A DNA stretch of 64,000 nt from an uncultured Eubacteriales bacterium (GCA_900315315.1 OMYT01000031.1:29089-93088), one strand, 5' to 3'; shown: positions 26,501-35,205, counted from the stretch's first letter. Notes: generated by a model from the letters alone, not told the origin. Translations and numbers: made by a program.

Positions 26501-26936
26501 CATGCAGAAAGGGTACGACGACCTGTTCAGTACATATGATCTGTATGTGTGGATGCTGGTCACGCTGTGCGGCATTATCGGGATTTTTATTATTGTGAAT
26601 ACCGGCTGGAACAATCTGCAGGAGCAGAAACTGTCCCTGAGCGTCCTGCGCGCCATCGGATTCCAGCAGCGGCAGATTTCCGCCCGCTGGTTTCTTCAAT
26701 CGCTGCTGTACCTGGTTTGCTCCCTGCTGATCGGCTTCTTGATCGGGCAGGTCGTCGCTGTCAAAAGCCTGGACCTGATGAGCAATTCCGTCCGGCATCT
26801 GGAATATGTCCCGGCCCTTTTCCAGTATGCCTGGACGGGAATCAGCACCTTTGTTTTCATCCTGGCCGGGCATCTGATCACGATGAGGAGTATGAAAAAA
26901 TGGGATCTGGTGGAAAACACCAAGGGCAGGGAATGA
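23589..26936 (+). CDS. FtsX-type ABC permease with a large extracytoplasmic coiled coil
   Basis: Permease partner of the ATPase just upstream. Order: membrane helix 1 (about residues 14-36), an extracytoplasmic MacB-like domain (about 37-190), a long Glu/Lys/Gln-rich coiled coil (about 195-560, with many ELKEQLDRAAEQL-like heptads and a kink at WISQAESGISKM), then FtsX modules at about 605-730 and 1000-1115, with a second small extracytoplasmic domain between them. At 1115 residues it is far longer than a standard MacB permease (about 400-800). Family knowledge suggests the coiled coil reaches across the cell wall to a partner; what it acts on is unknown. Predicted membrane protein with about ten helices. 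Confidence 0.85.
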   Translation: MKLSLIKMVFRRYRKIMVSLVMIAALAVALMNGMFNAWASLDISLKTYLTEYGIADASISAEVTDTAAAEKIRQVDGVADVIARLTGSSQIITPSGNMLTAQIISMDKEDFLQLYHWEDSQEPAGDYILADYWFAANNGISVGDELQIRTGEDEYRPFTVAAVVSAPETLERTKLNLGGKYYPDFGFLYAPISLLETETEKEKRRMTEEWQKKEDEYLQAEKEFRESWDEGQAELTKAREELEKQEKEFEEKRTELKDQLRELTEGRARLILGRKELADAEGTAEERKKELKEQLDRAAEQLLETEDKQAELTEVRNELSSLLVQLEDAKGRLVVARDLITKKQGEIVSKLQLLKSARTLWQQARSADTGIDIGAAEAALAAQGVSPASLDSWISQAESGISKMITGRNRIQNGIVEISSSHLSEVLTYLEETEQGLEAVAEIHAALQDGIAEMEAGLKSIADFEREAPDNREEINQKLQEVEEGLQAIYDGLSEGETALEEGRNELKEKSTEAEEARTEAADELAEGAKSLQDALDELTAWKGYTPLRNEFLIWFDKDVTDRRAVLKAAEAALDVPVQNSELYEDSQVAGSIDDNLSPMWSMSVAIPLVFVGIMMVVLFLFLSIMIRQSRQSIGILRALGFGRAQVRHVFSLASVILMMLASLLGGGLSLVITRIFNDYYKKFFLLPSYMHMFNGFVFALSTAAFILLGLIAVALSSGSLSRIRPAEAVARTVSMPPKVGRLSRLLLRRVEPLSKFSLLSLRRNPFRFVTSVICISGAVSIIFAALSFIVSKNEILTDVFSRKLLYDAQVFFSPEDLEEETEAKIRQIESVETAERFWAREEDIAYRDRSIRGRLLFLEPDTVMVSLTDLQDRPMEYPREGIVLSGSIAKTLGVKEGDMVTVRGTETPVTGISHQMSMDFQYLPAAEKDLYRKAEQTGWLLRLKEGSDGSDIASRLYREEGYLTTLLKSVMQKGYDDLFSTYDLYVWMLVTLCGIIGIFIIVNTGWNNLQEQKLSLSVLRAIGFQQRQISARWFLQSLLYLVCSLLIGFLIGQVVAVKSLDLMSNSVRHLEYVPALFQYAWTGISTFVFILAGHLITMRSMKKWDLVENTKGRE

Positions 26937-27005
26937 TCGGGATGATCCGGTTTTTCCCGGTCAGGATTATTTTTCCGGTTTGCCGGACAATTACCGGACG
27001 AAATA

Positions 27006-27014
27006 TGATATAAT
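27006..27014 (+). promoter_or_regulatory. Extended -10 promoter element before the HAD-phosphatase gene
   Basis: TGATATAAT, 63 bases before the start codon. No matching -35 at the normal distance. It suggests a separate transcription start after the ABC transporter operon. Confidence 0.55.
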
Positions 27015-27077
27015 GTGCAAAGAATGATCCCTGATTCTGTAATCAGGTCATGTCATGAAATATCAAGGAGGTTCAAC

Positions 27078-28610
27078 ATGAAAAACAGTTTTGGGAAACA
27101 TCTGGCAGCTTTTATTCTTGCGGTGATGATGCTGCTGGCACTGCTTGCTGTGCCCGCAACGGCGGAGCAGGAGGAAGACATCTTTGCGGACTGGAACAAG
27201 GACGCTCCCGCGCTGAAAACGCTGATTGAGTACGTGGAAGCGGTGACGGATGAGTCCTCGCCGGATTATATCCCGCCGGCTGACCGGATTGCGACCTTTG
27301 ATATGGACGGGACGCTTTGCGGCGAACTGTATCCCACCTATCTGGAATACTATCTGCTGGAGCGGCGCATCTTCTGCGATCCCTCCTATACGCCGGATGA
27401 GGAAATGCTGGAGTTCGGCTGTATGCTGAGGGACCACGCGCTGGACAAATCCTTCCCGGACGGGATGGATATGCTCCACGCCGTCCACGCGGCCAAAGCC
27501 TACGCAGGCCTGACGCTGACACAGTTTGCCGATTTCGTGACAAACCAGCTGGTACGCGAAACGGACGGCTTTGAAGGCATGACCAATGCGAATACGTTCT
27601 ATACGCCCATGGTGGAAGTCGTTGAGTACCTGCAGGAAAACGGCTTCAAGGTCTACGTCTGCAGCGGCAGCGACCGCTACATCTGCCGGACCTTCATCGA
27701 AGGCCATCTGGACATTCCCTTTGAACAGATCATCGGCATGGATGTGGATGTCGAAGCGACCAATGAAAACGGTGAGGACGGGCTGAAATACGTCTATTCC
27801 AGTGAGGACGGCATCGTCCGGACGGACAGGCTGCTGATCAAGAACCTGAAAATGAACAAGGTGAAAGCCATCGTGAAGGAAATCGGCCGCCAGCCGGTGC
27901 TCTCCTTCGGCAACAGCAGCGGCGATGTGAGCATGCACAACTTCACGATCTTCAACAACCGGTATAAAAGCGCCGCCTTCATGCTGATCGCGGATGATGA
28001 GGAACGCGATTACGGCAACACGGAAAAGGCGCAGTCCCTGAAGGAAAAATGGGAACAGAGCGGCTACAACGTCATCTCCATGAAAAATGACTTCCGGACG
28101 ATCTACGGGGACGAAGTGAAGAAGACCGGCACCTTCCATTGGCTGGAAGAATTTGCGGAGCCCGTGAACGCCCCGGCAAAGACTGAAACAGCGCAGGCCG
28201 AAGAAACCCAGGCTGGCACGGAAGCGCCTGCCTCGGAACAGGGTGTGGCGGAAGAAGCCCCGGCAGCGGAGCAGAATGCTGAAGAGAAAGCCGACGTCCA
28301 GTATGTGCTGTTCCTGGGGACGAACGACAAGGACACCAACAAGCCTGTCTTTACTCAGGCGGAAACGCTTGAGCGGATTAAAGATATCCTGGTCCGTCAC
28401 TTCGGCGGATACACGATCCAGGAAGCGCACGGCGGTTGGGAAAGCGACGGGAAGCTGTATCAGGAATATACGATCGTGATTTATCTGAGCGACACAACCC
28501 TGGACAAGGTTCACGCCGCCGCTGATGAAATGGTTGAAACATTCCGTCAGAGCTCCGTACTGATTCAGGAAAACCCGACCAAAACGGAATTCTATTCCGG
28601 GGCGAAGTAA
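27078..28610 (+). CDS. Exported HAD-superfamily phosphatase with C-terminal DUF3574-like domain
   Basis: Exported phosphatase. A signal peptide (AAFILAVMMLLALLAVPATAEQ) is followed by a HAD domain with motif I ATFDMDGTLCGELYP (nucleophile and acid Asp), motif II VYVCSGSDRY and motif IV SFGNSSGDVSM. A Glu/Ala-rich linker of about 50 residues (ETAQAEETQAGTEAPA) then leads to a roughly 90-residue C-terminal domain (VQYVLFLGTNDKDTNKPVFT) resembling DUF3574. The combination is unusual. AAGGAGG lies upstream of the ATG at 27078. Substrate unknown; a phosphomonoester outside the membrane is expected. Confidence 0.8.
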   Translation: MKNSFGKHLAAFILAVMMLLALLAVPATAEQEEDIFADWNKDAPALKTLIEYVEAVTDESSPDYIPPADRIATFDMDGTLCGELYPTYLEYYLLERRIFCDPSYTPDEEMLEFGCMLRDHALDKSFPDGMDMLHAVHAAKAYAGLTLTQFADFVTNQLVRETDGFEGMTNANTFYTPMVEVVEYLQENGFKVYVCSGSDRYICRTFIEGHLDIPFEQIIGMDVDVEATNENGEDGLKYVYSSEDGIVRTDRLLIKNLKMNKVKAIVKEIGRQPVLSFGNSSGDVSMHNFTIFNNRYKSAAFMLIADDEERDYGNTEKAQSLKEKWEQSGYNVISMKNDFRTIYGDEVKKTGTFHWLEEFAEPVNAPAKTETAQAEETQAGTEAPASEQGVAEEAPAAEQNAEEKADVQYVLFLGTNDKDTNKPVFTQAETLERIKDILVRHFGGYTIQEAHGGWESDGKLYQEYTIVIYLSDTTLDKVHAAADEMVETFRQSSVLIQENPTKTEFYSGAK

Positions 28611-28649
28611 TCCCGCATCCGGCACTCATTCTGAAAGGAGATCACTCAC

Positions 28650-29702
28650 ATGAGAAAAATCATTGCCTTGCTGGCAGCTCTCGTGCTGCTCCTCACGGTT
28701 TCGCTTTCCGCTGTTGCGGAAGAGGAGGCTGCAATCTGGCCTTTCAAAGATACCGGCATTGAACTGACCGCTCCCGAAAAATGGAGTCAGCTTCAGGGCC
28801 TGCTCTACCCGATGGAAATCGGGGAGTTTGATCCCGACCGGAAAATCGCCTGTACCGTCATTCTGTACATACCGCTCAGCGAGGAGGATCGGGCGCTGGT
28901 CTCCCAGTCCAGGAGCGGCGCCGAGCTCACTGAAGAGCAGACCGGCCGGCTCACGGAACTCTTCAGCAGCATGTCTGAACTGTACAGTTTCTTCTCCGTC
29001 GGGAACGGCAAGACCTTTGAGGATGTCCAGGATGTGATCCTCAAAAATGATTCCCCGGACAACTACATTGTGGATGAGCTCGGCCAGGCGGAAGACTACC
29101 GTTTCTATCTCATGACGCCCAAAACGGACTCTGAAGCGGTTACAAACTCCCTTGCGCAGTTCCCGGAAAGATGCCGGGAGGAATATATCAGCCTCCTGAC
29201 GGATACTGATGCCGTCAAAGCCGCTGTCACCGTGCATAAGCCTGAGAAGCCCGGCGAGGCTGTCATCGGAACCGTTCTCTCCTTTGAACTCAATGATTTC
29301 GACGGTAAACCTGTTAAAAGCGAGGATCTCTTCTCCGGCCGCAAGGTGACCCTGGTCAATCTCTGGGCCAGCTGGTGCGGTCCTTGTGCCGCCGAGATGC
29401 CCGAGCTGGAAGCCATCTGGCAGGAATACGGCGCCAGGGGCGCCGGGGTCATCGGCCTCTGCCTGGACGGCTATAAGGAAAAAAGCCTTGCCGACGCGAA
29501 GAAGGTCGCAGAGGAAGGCGGCGTCACCTATCCCATGATCGCCTGCACAAAGGATCTGGAAACCTTTTTCCTGGAATCCATGGGGGACACCGTCCCTACC
29601 TCCTTTTTCGTCAACAGCGAAGGCGTCATCATCGGCAGCCTGATCATCGGCGTCAACCCCGATGCCTACCGCGCGGCCCTGGATGAATACCTGAACCAAT
29701 AA
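28650..29702 (+). CDS. Exported TlpA/ResA-like thioredoxin with novel N-terminal domain
   Basis: Signal peptide (MRKIIALLAALVLLLTVSLSAVAEEE), a unique N-terminal domain of about 180 residues (beginning WPFKDTGIELTAPEKWSQL), then a thioredoxin domain of the TlpA type with the active site WASWCGPCAAEMPEL and a cis-Pro equivalent in TVPTSFFVN. It probably acts outside the membrane as a thiol-disulfide reductant or oxidant. AAGGAG precedes the ATG. The preceding gene ends 39 bases upstream and the next begins 8 bases after the stop, so this and the DUF2252 gene are probably co-transcribed. Confidence 0.87.
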   Translation: MRKIIALLAALVLLLTVSLSAVAEEEAAIWPFKDTGIELTAPEKWSQLQGLLYPMEIGEFDPDRKIACTVILYIPLSEEDRALVSQSRSGAELTEEQTGRLTELFSSMSELYSFFSVGNGKTFEDVQDVILKNDSPDNYIVDELGQAEDYRFYLMTPKTDSEAVTNSLAQFPERCREEYISLLTDTDAVKAAVTVHKPEKPGEAVIGTVLSFELNDFDGKPVKSEDLFSGRKVTLVNLWASWCGPCAAEMPELEAIWQEYGARGAGVIGLCLDGYKEKSLADAKKVAEEGGVTYPMIACTKDLETFFLESMGDTVPTSFFVNSEGVIIGSLIIGVNPDAYRAALDEYLNQ

Positions 29703-29710
29703 GCAATAAT

Positions 29711-31069
29711 ATGATTACGACAGAAGAAAGAAAGCAGGAAGCAAAAAAGTACAGAAAAACCACTTCACGCAAAGCGCTTGGACAATGGACGGTGAAGACA
29801 GGCCGTCCTGAGGTTGAACAGCTGATCCGTAAGCAGGAGCAGAACCGGCAGAAAGATTTGATTCCGATCCGGCATGAACGCATGTCCGCCTCCCCTTTCA
29901 GTTTTTTCAGGGGAGCTGCCGTCATTCAGGCAAATGACCTGGCTGCTTCGCCCGGGACGCCTTTCCGGGTGCAGGCCTGCGGGGATGCCCATATTTCCAA
30001 CTTTGGGATCTTTGCGTCTCCCGAACGTCGGCTGGTCTTTGGGATCAATGATTTTGACGAGACCCTTCCGGCTCCGTTTGAAGTGGATGTGAAGCGGCTT
30101 TTTGCCAGCCTTGAAATCTGCGGGCGCCAGAAAGGGCTTCCGAAGGCAGCCCGCACGGACATCGTTTACAGCGCTGCCGCTCTGTACAGACAGTCCATGT
30201 CCGGATTTTCCGATATGGGAAATATGGAGGTGTGGTACGAACACCTCGATCTGGAAAAGCAGATGAAAAAAAAAGCGGACAGCATCAGCGATAAGCAGAA
30301 GAAACGGATAGAAGCCGTCATTTCAAAGGCATTGCTGAAAAACAGTGAACGCGCAGTATCAAAATACACGGAAACGGTGGACGGAAGGCTCCGGATTAAA
30401 AGTAATCCGCCCCTGATTGTTCCGATCCGCGATCTGCTCGGAAAGGACAGAGATCGTTTTGATTTCAGCCACAGCATCGACGAAGCATTGAAAATTTATA
30501 AGGAATCTCTTCCGGCCGGGAGGCGGCACCTGATTGATCAGTATGAGCCGCTTGAATTGGCGCATAAAGTGGTCGGGGTCGGAAGCGTTGGCCTGAAAGC
30601 CTGGATTCTGATCCTCATGGGCCGTGAAAACGGGGATCCGCTGGTCCTGCAGATCAAAGAGGCGAATCATTCTGTCCTGGAAGCATACTATGGCGCCAGC
30701 GTGTATGAAAAATGCGGCCGGAGGATCGTGGAAGGCCAGCAGGCAATCCAGAACATCGGAGACATCCTGCTCGGCTGGCTGCGCCTGAAGACCGCGTCCG
30801 GAAGCAACCGTGACTATTATGTCCGTCAGTTGTGGGATTCAAAATATTCATTTGATCCTGAGACACTGCATGAGGACGCCTTTGACGTGCTCTCCCGGCT
30901 GTGCGCCTGGACCCTGGCCCACGCCCATGCGAAAACCGGCGACCGTCATGCGATCGCCGGCTATCTGGGAAACAGTGATGCTTTTGAGGATGCGATGGTG
31001 AAATATGCTTTCTCCTACGCAGATCAGAACGAAGCAGACTATGAAATGTTCCTGAAATTGAAAAAATAA
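29711..31069 (+). CDS. DUF2252 family protein
   Basis: Cytoplasmic protein of 452 residues of the DUF2252 family, recognised by RHERMSASPFSFFRGAA, CGDAHISNFGIFASPERRLVF, NDFDETLPAPFEVDVKRL and the C-terminal ALCAWTLAHAHAKTGD-like segment. The fold is protein-kinase/phosphotransferase-like (APH-like), with HGD/DFD-type motifs, so ATP-dependent phosphorylation is plausible. The biological role is not known. No signal peptide, in contrast to its upstream neighbours. Confidence 0.85.
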   Translation: MITTEERKQEAKKYRKTTSRKALGQWTVKTGRPEVEQLIRKQEQNRQKDLIPIRHERMSASPFSFFRGAAVIQANDLAASPGTPFRVQACGDAHISNFGIFASPERRLVFGINDFDETLPAPFEVDVKRLFASLEICGRQKGLPKAARTDIVYSAAALYRQSMSGFSDMGNMEVWYEHLDLEKQMKKKADSISDKQKKRIEAVISKALLKNSERAVSKYTETVDGRLRIKSNPPLIVPIRDLLGKDRDRFDFSHSIDEALKIYKESLPAGRRHLIDQYEPLELAHKVVGVGSVGLKAWILILMGRENGDPLVLQIKEANHSVLEAYYGASVYEKCGRRIVEGQQAIQNIGDILLGWLRLKTASGSNRDYYVRQLWDSKYSFDPETLHEDAFDVLSRLCAWTLAHAHAKTGDRHAIAGYLGNSDAFEDAMVKYAFSYADQNEADYEMFLKLKK

Positions 31070-31081
31070 CTTACCAACATC

Positions 31082-31170
31082 CCGAAGGGGGCTTGGGCGA
31101 TGTCGCGCGCGGTGCGCGAGACGGCACACCGTCCGCGGTGCGCGTGCGATTCCTTGCGGAAAGCCCCCGG
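31082..31170 (-). repeat. Intergenic structured repeat, C-module
   Basis: Left end CCGAAGGGGGCTT, right end GGAAAGCCCCCGG; the two ends pair as GGGGGCTT/AAGCCCCC. Inside are GCGATGTCGCGCGC, two copies of GCGGTGCGCG, a small GACGG/CCGTC hairpin and GTGCGATTCCTTGCGG. It lies between the convergent DUF2252 and glyS genes, four bases from the glyS stop. Confidence 0.8.
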
Positions 31171-31174
31171 TTTT

Positions 31175-32560
31175 TTAAAACCTCATCCGCTCCTCGATGT
31201 ACTTCCGTACATCGGAAATCGCCACCCGCTCCTGCTGCATGGTATCACGGTCGCGGATGGTTACGGTCTGTGTTTCTTCGGTCTCGAAGTCAACGCAGAT
31301 GCTGAACGGCGTGCCGATCTCATCCTGCCGGCGGTACCGTTTGCCGATGGAGCCGGTCTCGTCGTATTCCACCGGGAAATACTTGCACAGTTCCGCATGG
31401 ATCTCACCGGCCAGTCCGCCCAGCTTGTTCTTCTGCAGGGGCAGCACCGCTGCCTTGTAGGGCGCCAGCGCCGGATGCAGGTGAAGGACGGTGCGCACGT
31501 CTCCGCCCTCCAGTTCTTCCTCTTCGTAGGCGTTGCACAGGAAGGCCAGCACCATCCGGTCCACGCCCAGGGAGGGCTCGATGCAGTACGGAATATATTT
31601 CTCGTTGGTCACCGGATCCAGGTATTCCATGCTCTTGCCGCTGTGCTCCTGGTGCTGCGTCAGGTCGTAATCCGTCCGGTCCGCCACGCCCCACAGTTCG
31701 CCCCAGCCAAAGGGGAACAGGAACTCAAAGTCTGTGGTCGCTTTGGAATAGAAGGCCAGCTTCTCCGGCTCATGGTCCCGCAGCCGCAGGCTCTCTTCCC
31801 TGATGCCCAGGCTCAGCAGCCAGTCTTTGCAGAAGGCGCGCCAGTAGTTGAACCACTCCAGATCCTCACCGGGCTTGCAGAAGAATTCCAGTTCCATCTG
31901 CTCAAACTCCCGCACACGGAAGATGAAGTTGCCGGGGGTAATCTCATTCCGGAAGCTCTTGCCGATCTGGGCGATGCCCGCCGGAAGCTTTTTCCGGGTG
32001 GTCCGCATGGCGTTCTGGAAGTTCACGAAAATACCCTGGGCCGTTTCCGGACGCAGGTAAATCTCGTTCGCGCTGTCCTCGTTCACGCCGGCAAAGGTCT
32101 TGAACATCAGGTTGAACTGCCGGATGCCCGTAAAGTCCTTCTTGCCGCATACCGGGCAGACGATGTCATGCCCGGCGATGAACTGCTCCAGTTCTGCATT
32201 GCTCCAGCCGTCGCCGGTCTCGGCGCCTTCGGTGAAGTCTTCAATCAGCTTGTCCGCGCGGAAGCGGGCCTTGCAGGCTTTGCAGTCCATCAGCGGATCG
32301 TTGAAGCCGCCCACGTGGCCGCTGGCCACCCAGACTTCCCGGTTCATCAGAATCGCGCAGTCCAGTCCCGTGTTATACTTGCTCTCCTGCACAAATTTCT
32401 GCCACCAGGCCTTTTTGACGTTGTTCTTGAATTCCACACCCAGCGGACCGTAGTCCCAGGTGTTCGCCAGTCCGCCGTAAATCTCGGACCCGGCAAAGAT
32501 AAATCCCCGGTTTTTGCAAAGCGCCACCAGTTTGTCCATTGTCAGTTCTGCCATAGTCAT
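31175..32560 (-). CDS. glyS: Glycine-tRNA ligase, homodimeric (eukaryote/archaea-like) type
   Basis: Class II aminoacyl-tRNA synthetase charging tRNA(Gly). N-terminal [23 protein letters not shown], motif 2 region [14 protein letters not shown] and [25 protein letters not shown], motif 3 region [15 protein letters not shown], and a C-terminal anticodon-binding domain. Length of 461 is normal. A cysteine pair region ([17 protein letters not shown]) forms the usual insert. No T-box was found in the leader. Preceded by a repeat element after ftsY. Confidence 0.95.
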   Translation of the reverse strand: MTMAELTMDKLVALCKNRGFIFAGSEIYGGLANTWDYGPLGVEFKNNVKKAWWQKFVQESKYNTGLDCAILMNREVWVASGHVGGFNDPLMDCKACKARFRADKLIEDFTEGAETGDGWSNAELEQFIAGHDIVCPVCGKKDFTGIRQFNLMFKTFAGVNEDSANEIYLRPETAQGIFVNFQNAMRTTRKKLPAGIAQIGKSFRNEITPGNFIFRVREFEQMELEFFCKPGEDLEWFNYWRAFCKDWLLSLGIREESLRLRDHEPEKLAFYSKATTDFEFLFPFGWGELWGVADRTDYDLTQHQEHSGKSMEYLDPVTNEKYIPYCIEPSLGVDRMVLAFLCNAYEEEELEGGDVRTVLHLHPALAPYKAAVLPLQKNKLGGLAGEIHAELCKYFPVEYDETGSIGKRYRRQDEIGTPFSICVDFETEETQTVTIRDRDTMQQERVAISDVRKYIEERMRF

Positions 32561-32592
32561 TTACTCTCCCAAATATCTTAATAGAGTATTCA

Positions 32593-32709
32593 TCCGAAGG
32601 GGCCGGGCGATGTCGCGCGCGGTGCGCGAGACGGCACACCGTCCGCGGTGCGCGTGCGATTCCTTGCGGAAAGCCCCCTGGTCATAGTCGCGGCCGCGGC
32701 CGCGAAATC
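32593..32709 (-). repeat. Intergenic structured repeat, C-module plus GC hairpin
   Basis: Same inner sequence as the element at 31082 (over 70 bases nearly identical) between CCGAAGGGG and GGAAAGCCCCC, followed toward ftsY by a strong palindrome TCGCGGCC-GCGGCCGCGA. That extra hairpin also occurs at 35169-35188 and, with changed bases, at the hemZ stop. It lies between ftsY (stop 32736) and glyS (start 32560). Confidence 0.8.
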
Positions 32710-32735
32710 TCCTTTTTCTGAAGATTGAAACTCTT

Positions 32736-33650
32736 TCAGAAAAGAGCTTCAACAAAATCCTTCGCGACGAAGGGCTGCAAATCCTCAATCCCCTCGCCAA
32801 CCCCGATATACCATACCGGCACAGCCAGTTCCTGCCGGATCGCCAGCGCGATACCGCCCTTGGCGGTCCCGTCCAGCTTGGTCAGGATAATACCGTTGAT
32901 CTCCGCCACTTCCTTGAAAGCCCGCGCCTGCATCAGGCCGTTCTGCCCTGTCGTGGCATCCAGCACCAGAATGCAGCGGGTGTCCGCTTCCGGGTATTCC
33001 CGGTCGATCACCCGGCGCATCTTCGCCAGTTCGTCCATCAGGTTCTTCTTGTTATGCAGCCGGCCCGCGGTATCGATGATCAGCAGATCCGCTCCCTGGG
33101 CTTTCGCACTCTGAATGCCGTCAAACACGACCGCTGCGGGATCCGCCCCTTCGGCATGCTTGATAATCGGCACCCGTGCGCGTTCCGCCCAGACGGTCAG
33201 CTGTTCCGCTGCCGCCGCGCGGAAGGTATCACCCGCGCAGAGCATAACCTTCCGGCCGATGTTCTGGAACCGCATAGCCAGTTTGCCGATTGTTGTCGTC
33301 TTACCGACGCCGTTCACACCGACCACCAGCATCACCATGGGCCACTGCAGCGGCGGCCGCGGGATATCCATCTGCTCAATCATGATCTGTTTCAGGATCT
33401 CCCGGGCTTCACCGGCATCCTTCACCTTATTGGCTTTTACCCGTTCCCGCAGTTCGTCCACGATCACCGTGGTCGCCTGCAGGCCGCAGTCAGCCATGAG
33501 CAGGATGTCCTCCAGCTCCTCATAAAAGTCCTCGTCGATCTTCCGGTTTTCCCGGACCATATCGTCGACTTTTTCGGTCATGTTTCCGCGGGTTTTGCTC
33601 AGTCCTTCCCGCAGCCGGGCAAACAAACCTTTCTTCTTTTCTTCTGACAT
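32736..33650 (-). CDS. ftsY: Signal recognition particle receptor FtsY
   Basis: SRP-receptor GTPase for co-translational membrane targeting. Short charged N-terminus, NG domain with P-loop GVNGVGKTTTIGKLA, CAGDTFRAAAAEQL, DTAGRLHNKKNLMDEL and TKLDGTAKGG. It lacks the long acidic A domain of E. coli, as is usual in Gram-positives. Length of 304 fits. A short repeat element separates it from serS upstream. Confidence 0.96.
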   Translation of the reverse strand: MSEEKKKGLFARLREGLSKTRGNMTEKVDDMVRENRKIDEDFYEELEDILLMADCGLQATTVIVDELRERVKANKVKDAGEAREILKQIMIEQMDIPRPPLQWPMVMLVVGVNGVGKTTTIGKLAMRFQNIGRKVMLCAGDTFRAAAAEQLTVWAERARVPIIKHAEGADPAAVVFDGIQSAKAQGADLLIIDTAGRLHNKKNLMDELAKMRRVIDREYPEADTRCILVLDATTGQNGLMQARAFKEVAEINGIILTKLDGTAKGGIALAIRQELAVPVWYIGVGEGIEDLQPFVAKDFVEALF

Positions 33651-33665
33651 AAAACCTCACTCCTG

Positions 33666-33698
33666 CCGAAGGGGTTTGGGGGCGATCGGAAAGCCCCC
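33666..33698 (-). repeat. Intergenic structured repeat, short A-form
   Basis: CCGAAGGGG, TTTGGGGGCGAT, CGGAAAGCCCCC: the minimal form, 33 bases, with a GGGGGC/GCCCCC helix and a loop of eight bases or so. It sits between the serS stop (two bases away) and ftsY (start 16 bases away), where its box end also supplies part of the leader. Confidence 0.8.
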
Positions 33699-33700
33699 AA

Positions 33701-34981
33701 TCATCCAATATGGTCCTTCCCGCCCATGTACATCCTCAGCGCTTCGGGAATCGCGACCGTCCCGTCCGCCTTCAGGTTGTTCTCCAGGAAAGCGATCAGC
33801 ATGCGGGGCGGCGCCACGCAGGTGTTGTTCAGTGTATGGGCGAAATACTTGCTGCCGTCCTGAGCGCGCACCCGGATCTGCAGTCTCCGCGCCTGGGCGT
33901 CACCCAGGTTCGAGCAGGAACCGACCTCAAAGTATTTCTTCTGCCGGGGGGACCAGGCTTCCACGTCCAGGCTCTTGACCTTCAGGTCCGCCAGGTCGCC
34001 GCTGCAGCATTCCAGCGTCCGCACCGGGATATCCAGCGTCCGGAAGAAGTCCACCGTGTTCTGCCACAGCCTGTCAAACCACATCGGGCTCTCCTCGGGC
34101 TTGCAGACCACGATCATCTCCTGCTTCTCGAACTGATGGATCCGGTAAACGCCGCGCTCCTCAATGCCGTGGGCGCCGACTTCCTTCCGGAAGCAGGGGC
34201 TGTAGCTGGTCAGGGTCTTCGGCAGTTTGTCCTCGTCGATAATACTGTCGATGAATTTGCCGATCATCGAATGCTCGCTTGTGCCGATCAGGTACAGGTC
34301 CTCGCCTTCGATCTTGTACATCATGTTCTCCATCTCGGCAAAGCTCATCACGCCGGTCACCACGTTGCCGTGGATCATGAACGGCGGCACCACATAGGTG
34401 AAGCCACGGTCAATCATGAAATCCCGCGCGTAGCTCAGGATAGCGCTGTGCAGCCGGGCAATGTCGCCCATCAGGTAGTAGAACCCGTTGCCGCTGGTTT
34501 CCCGCGCCGCGTCCAGGTCGATGCCGTTCAGCCGTTCCATGATGTCCACATGGTAAGGGATCTCCCATTCCGGCACCACGGGCTCGCCATAGCGCTGAAT
34601 CTCGACATTCTCGCTGTCGTCCTTGCCGATCGGCACGCTGTCGTCAATGATGTTGGGGATCACCAGCATCCGCTTGCGGATTTCACCCTTCAGTTCCTCT
34701 TCCCTGTTTTCCAGCGCTGCAAGCTCATCCGCCATGGCAGCCACTTCCGCCTTGACCTGCTCGGCCTCGTCCTTCAGGCCTTTGCCCAGAAGGCCGCCGA
34801 TCTGCTTTGACAGAGTCTTGCGCTTGTTGCGCAGGCTGTCCGCCTGCTGAATCGCTTCCCGGTATTCCTTGTCGAACGCAATCACTTCGTCCACCATCGG
34901 AAGCTTCTGATCCTGAAACTTTTTCCGGATATTCTCTTTAACCTTCTCAGGCTCATTCCGGAGCAGATTGATATCTAACAT
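33701..34981 (-). CDS. serS: Serine-tRNA ligase
   Basis: Class II synthetase charging tRNA(Ser). The N-terminal two-helix coiled-coil arm (about residues 25-110) precedes the catalytic core with PPFMIHGNVVTGV, TSEHSMIGKF, SPCFRKEVGAHG (motif 2) and the motif 3 region NNTCVAPPRMLIAFLEN. Length of 426 is normal. No T-box leader is visible; the 224-base upstream gap holds a long repeat element. Confidence 0.96.
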   Translation of the reverse strand: MLDINLLRNEPEKVKENIRKKFQDQKLPMVDEVIAFDKEYREAIQQADSLRNKRKTLSKQIGGLLGKGLKDEAEQVKAEVAAMADELAALENREEELKGEIRKRMLVIPNIIDDSVPIGKDDSENVEIQRYGEPVVPEWEIPYHVDIMERLNGIDLDAARETSGNGFYYLMGDIARLHSAILSYARDFMIDRGFTYVVPPFMIHGNVVTGVMSFAEMENMMYKIEGEDLYLIGTSEHSMIGKFIDSIIDEDKLPKTLTSYSPCFRKEVGAHGIEERGVYRIHQFEKQEMIVVCKPEESPMWFDRLWQNTVDFFRTLDIPVRTLECCSGDLADLKVKSLDVEAWSPRQKKYFEVGSCSNLGDAQARRLQIRVRAQDGSKYFAHTLNNTCVAPPRMLIAFLENNLKADGTVAIPEALRMYMGGKDHIG

Positions 34982-35035
34982 GGCTCTTTACCTCTGCACA
35001 AACAATTTCTTTTCAACTATTTGTAATAGCCGAAT

Positions 35036-35189
35036 CCGAAGGTCCAGGGGTTCCGCACGCCCGGAAAACGGGCCGGTGTGCCCGTTTTCAGTAAGGAACG
35101 GGCGGCAGCCCTGGGCACTCGGAAAGCCCTGGTACGGGCGGCAGCCCTGGGCACTCGGAAAGCCCTGGTCGCGGCCGCAGCCGCGAAAT
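35036..35189 (-). repeat. Intergenic structured repeat, B-module with 36-bp tandem duplication
   Basis: Left box CCGAAGG, then CCAGGGGTTCCGCACGCCCGG, an AAAACGGGC/GCCCGTTTT hairpin, CAGTAAGGAACGGGCGGCAG and CCCTGGGCACTCGGAAAGCCC. A 36-base unit starting ACGGGCGGCAGCCC is present twice in a row (35098-35133, 35134-35169). A GC hairpin (TCGCGGCCGCAGCCGCGA) follows. Nested pairings CCAGGG/CCCTGG, GCCCG/CGGGC and the inner hairpin suggest one long folded arm. Between khpB and serS. Confidence 0.8.
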
Positions 35190-35205
35190 CCCTTTGCTTA
35201 TGACA

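Noticed and set aside
33666-33698. Plain Rho-independent terminators as the explanation of the repeat family
   Set aside because: Most copies lack a T run after the helix, and they have long conserved internal modules and paired end boxes; a terminator role may exist but does not explain the pattern.
32561-35205. T-box leaders before glyS and serS
   Set aside because: The T-box core sequence is absent on the minus strand; the spacers are filled by the repeat family.
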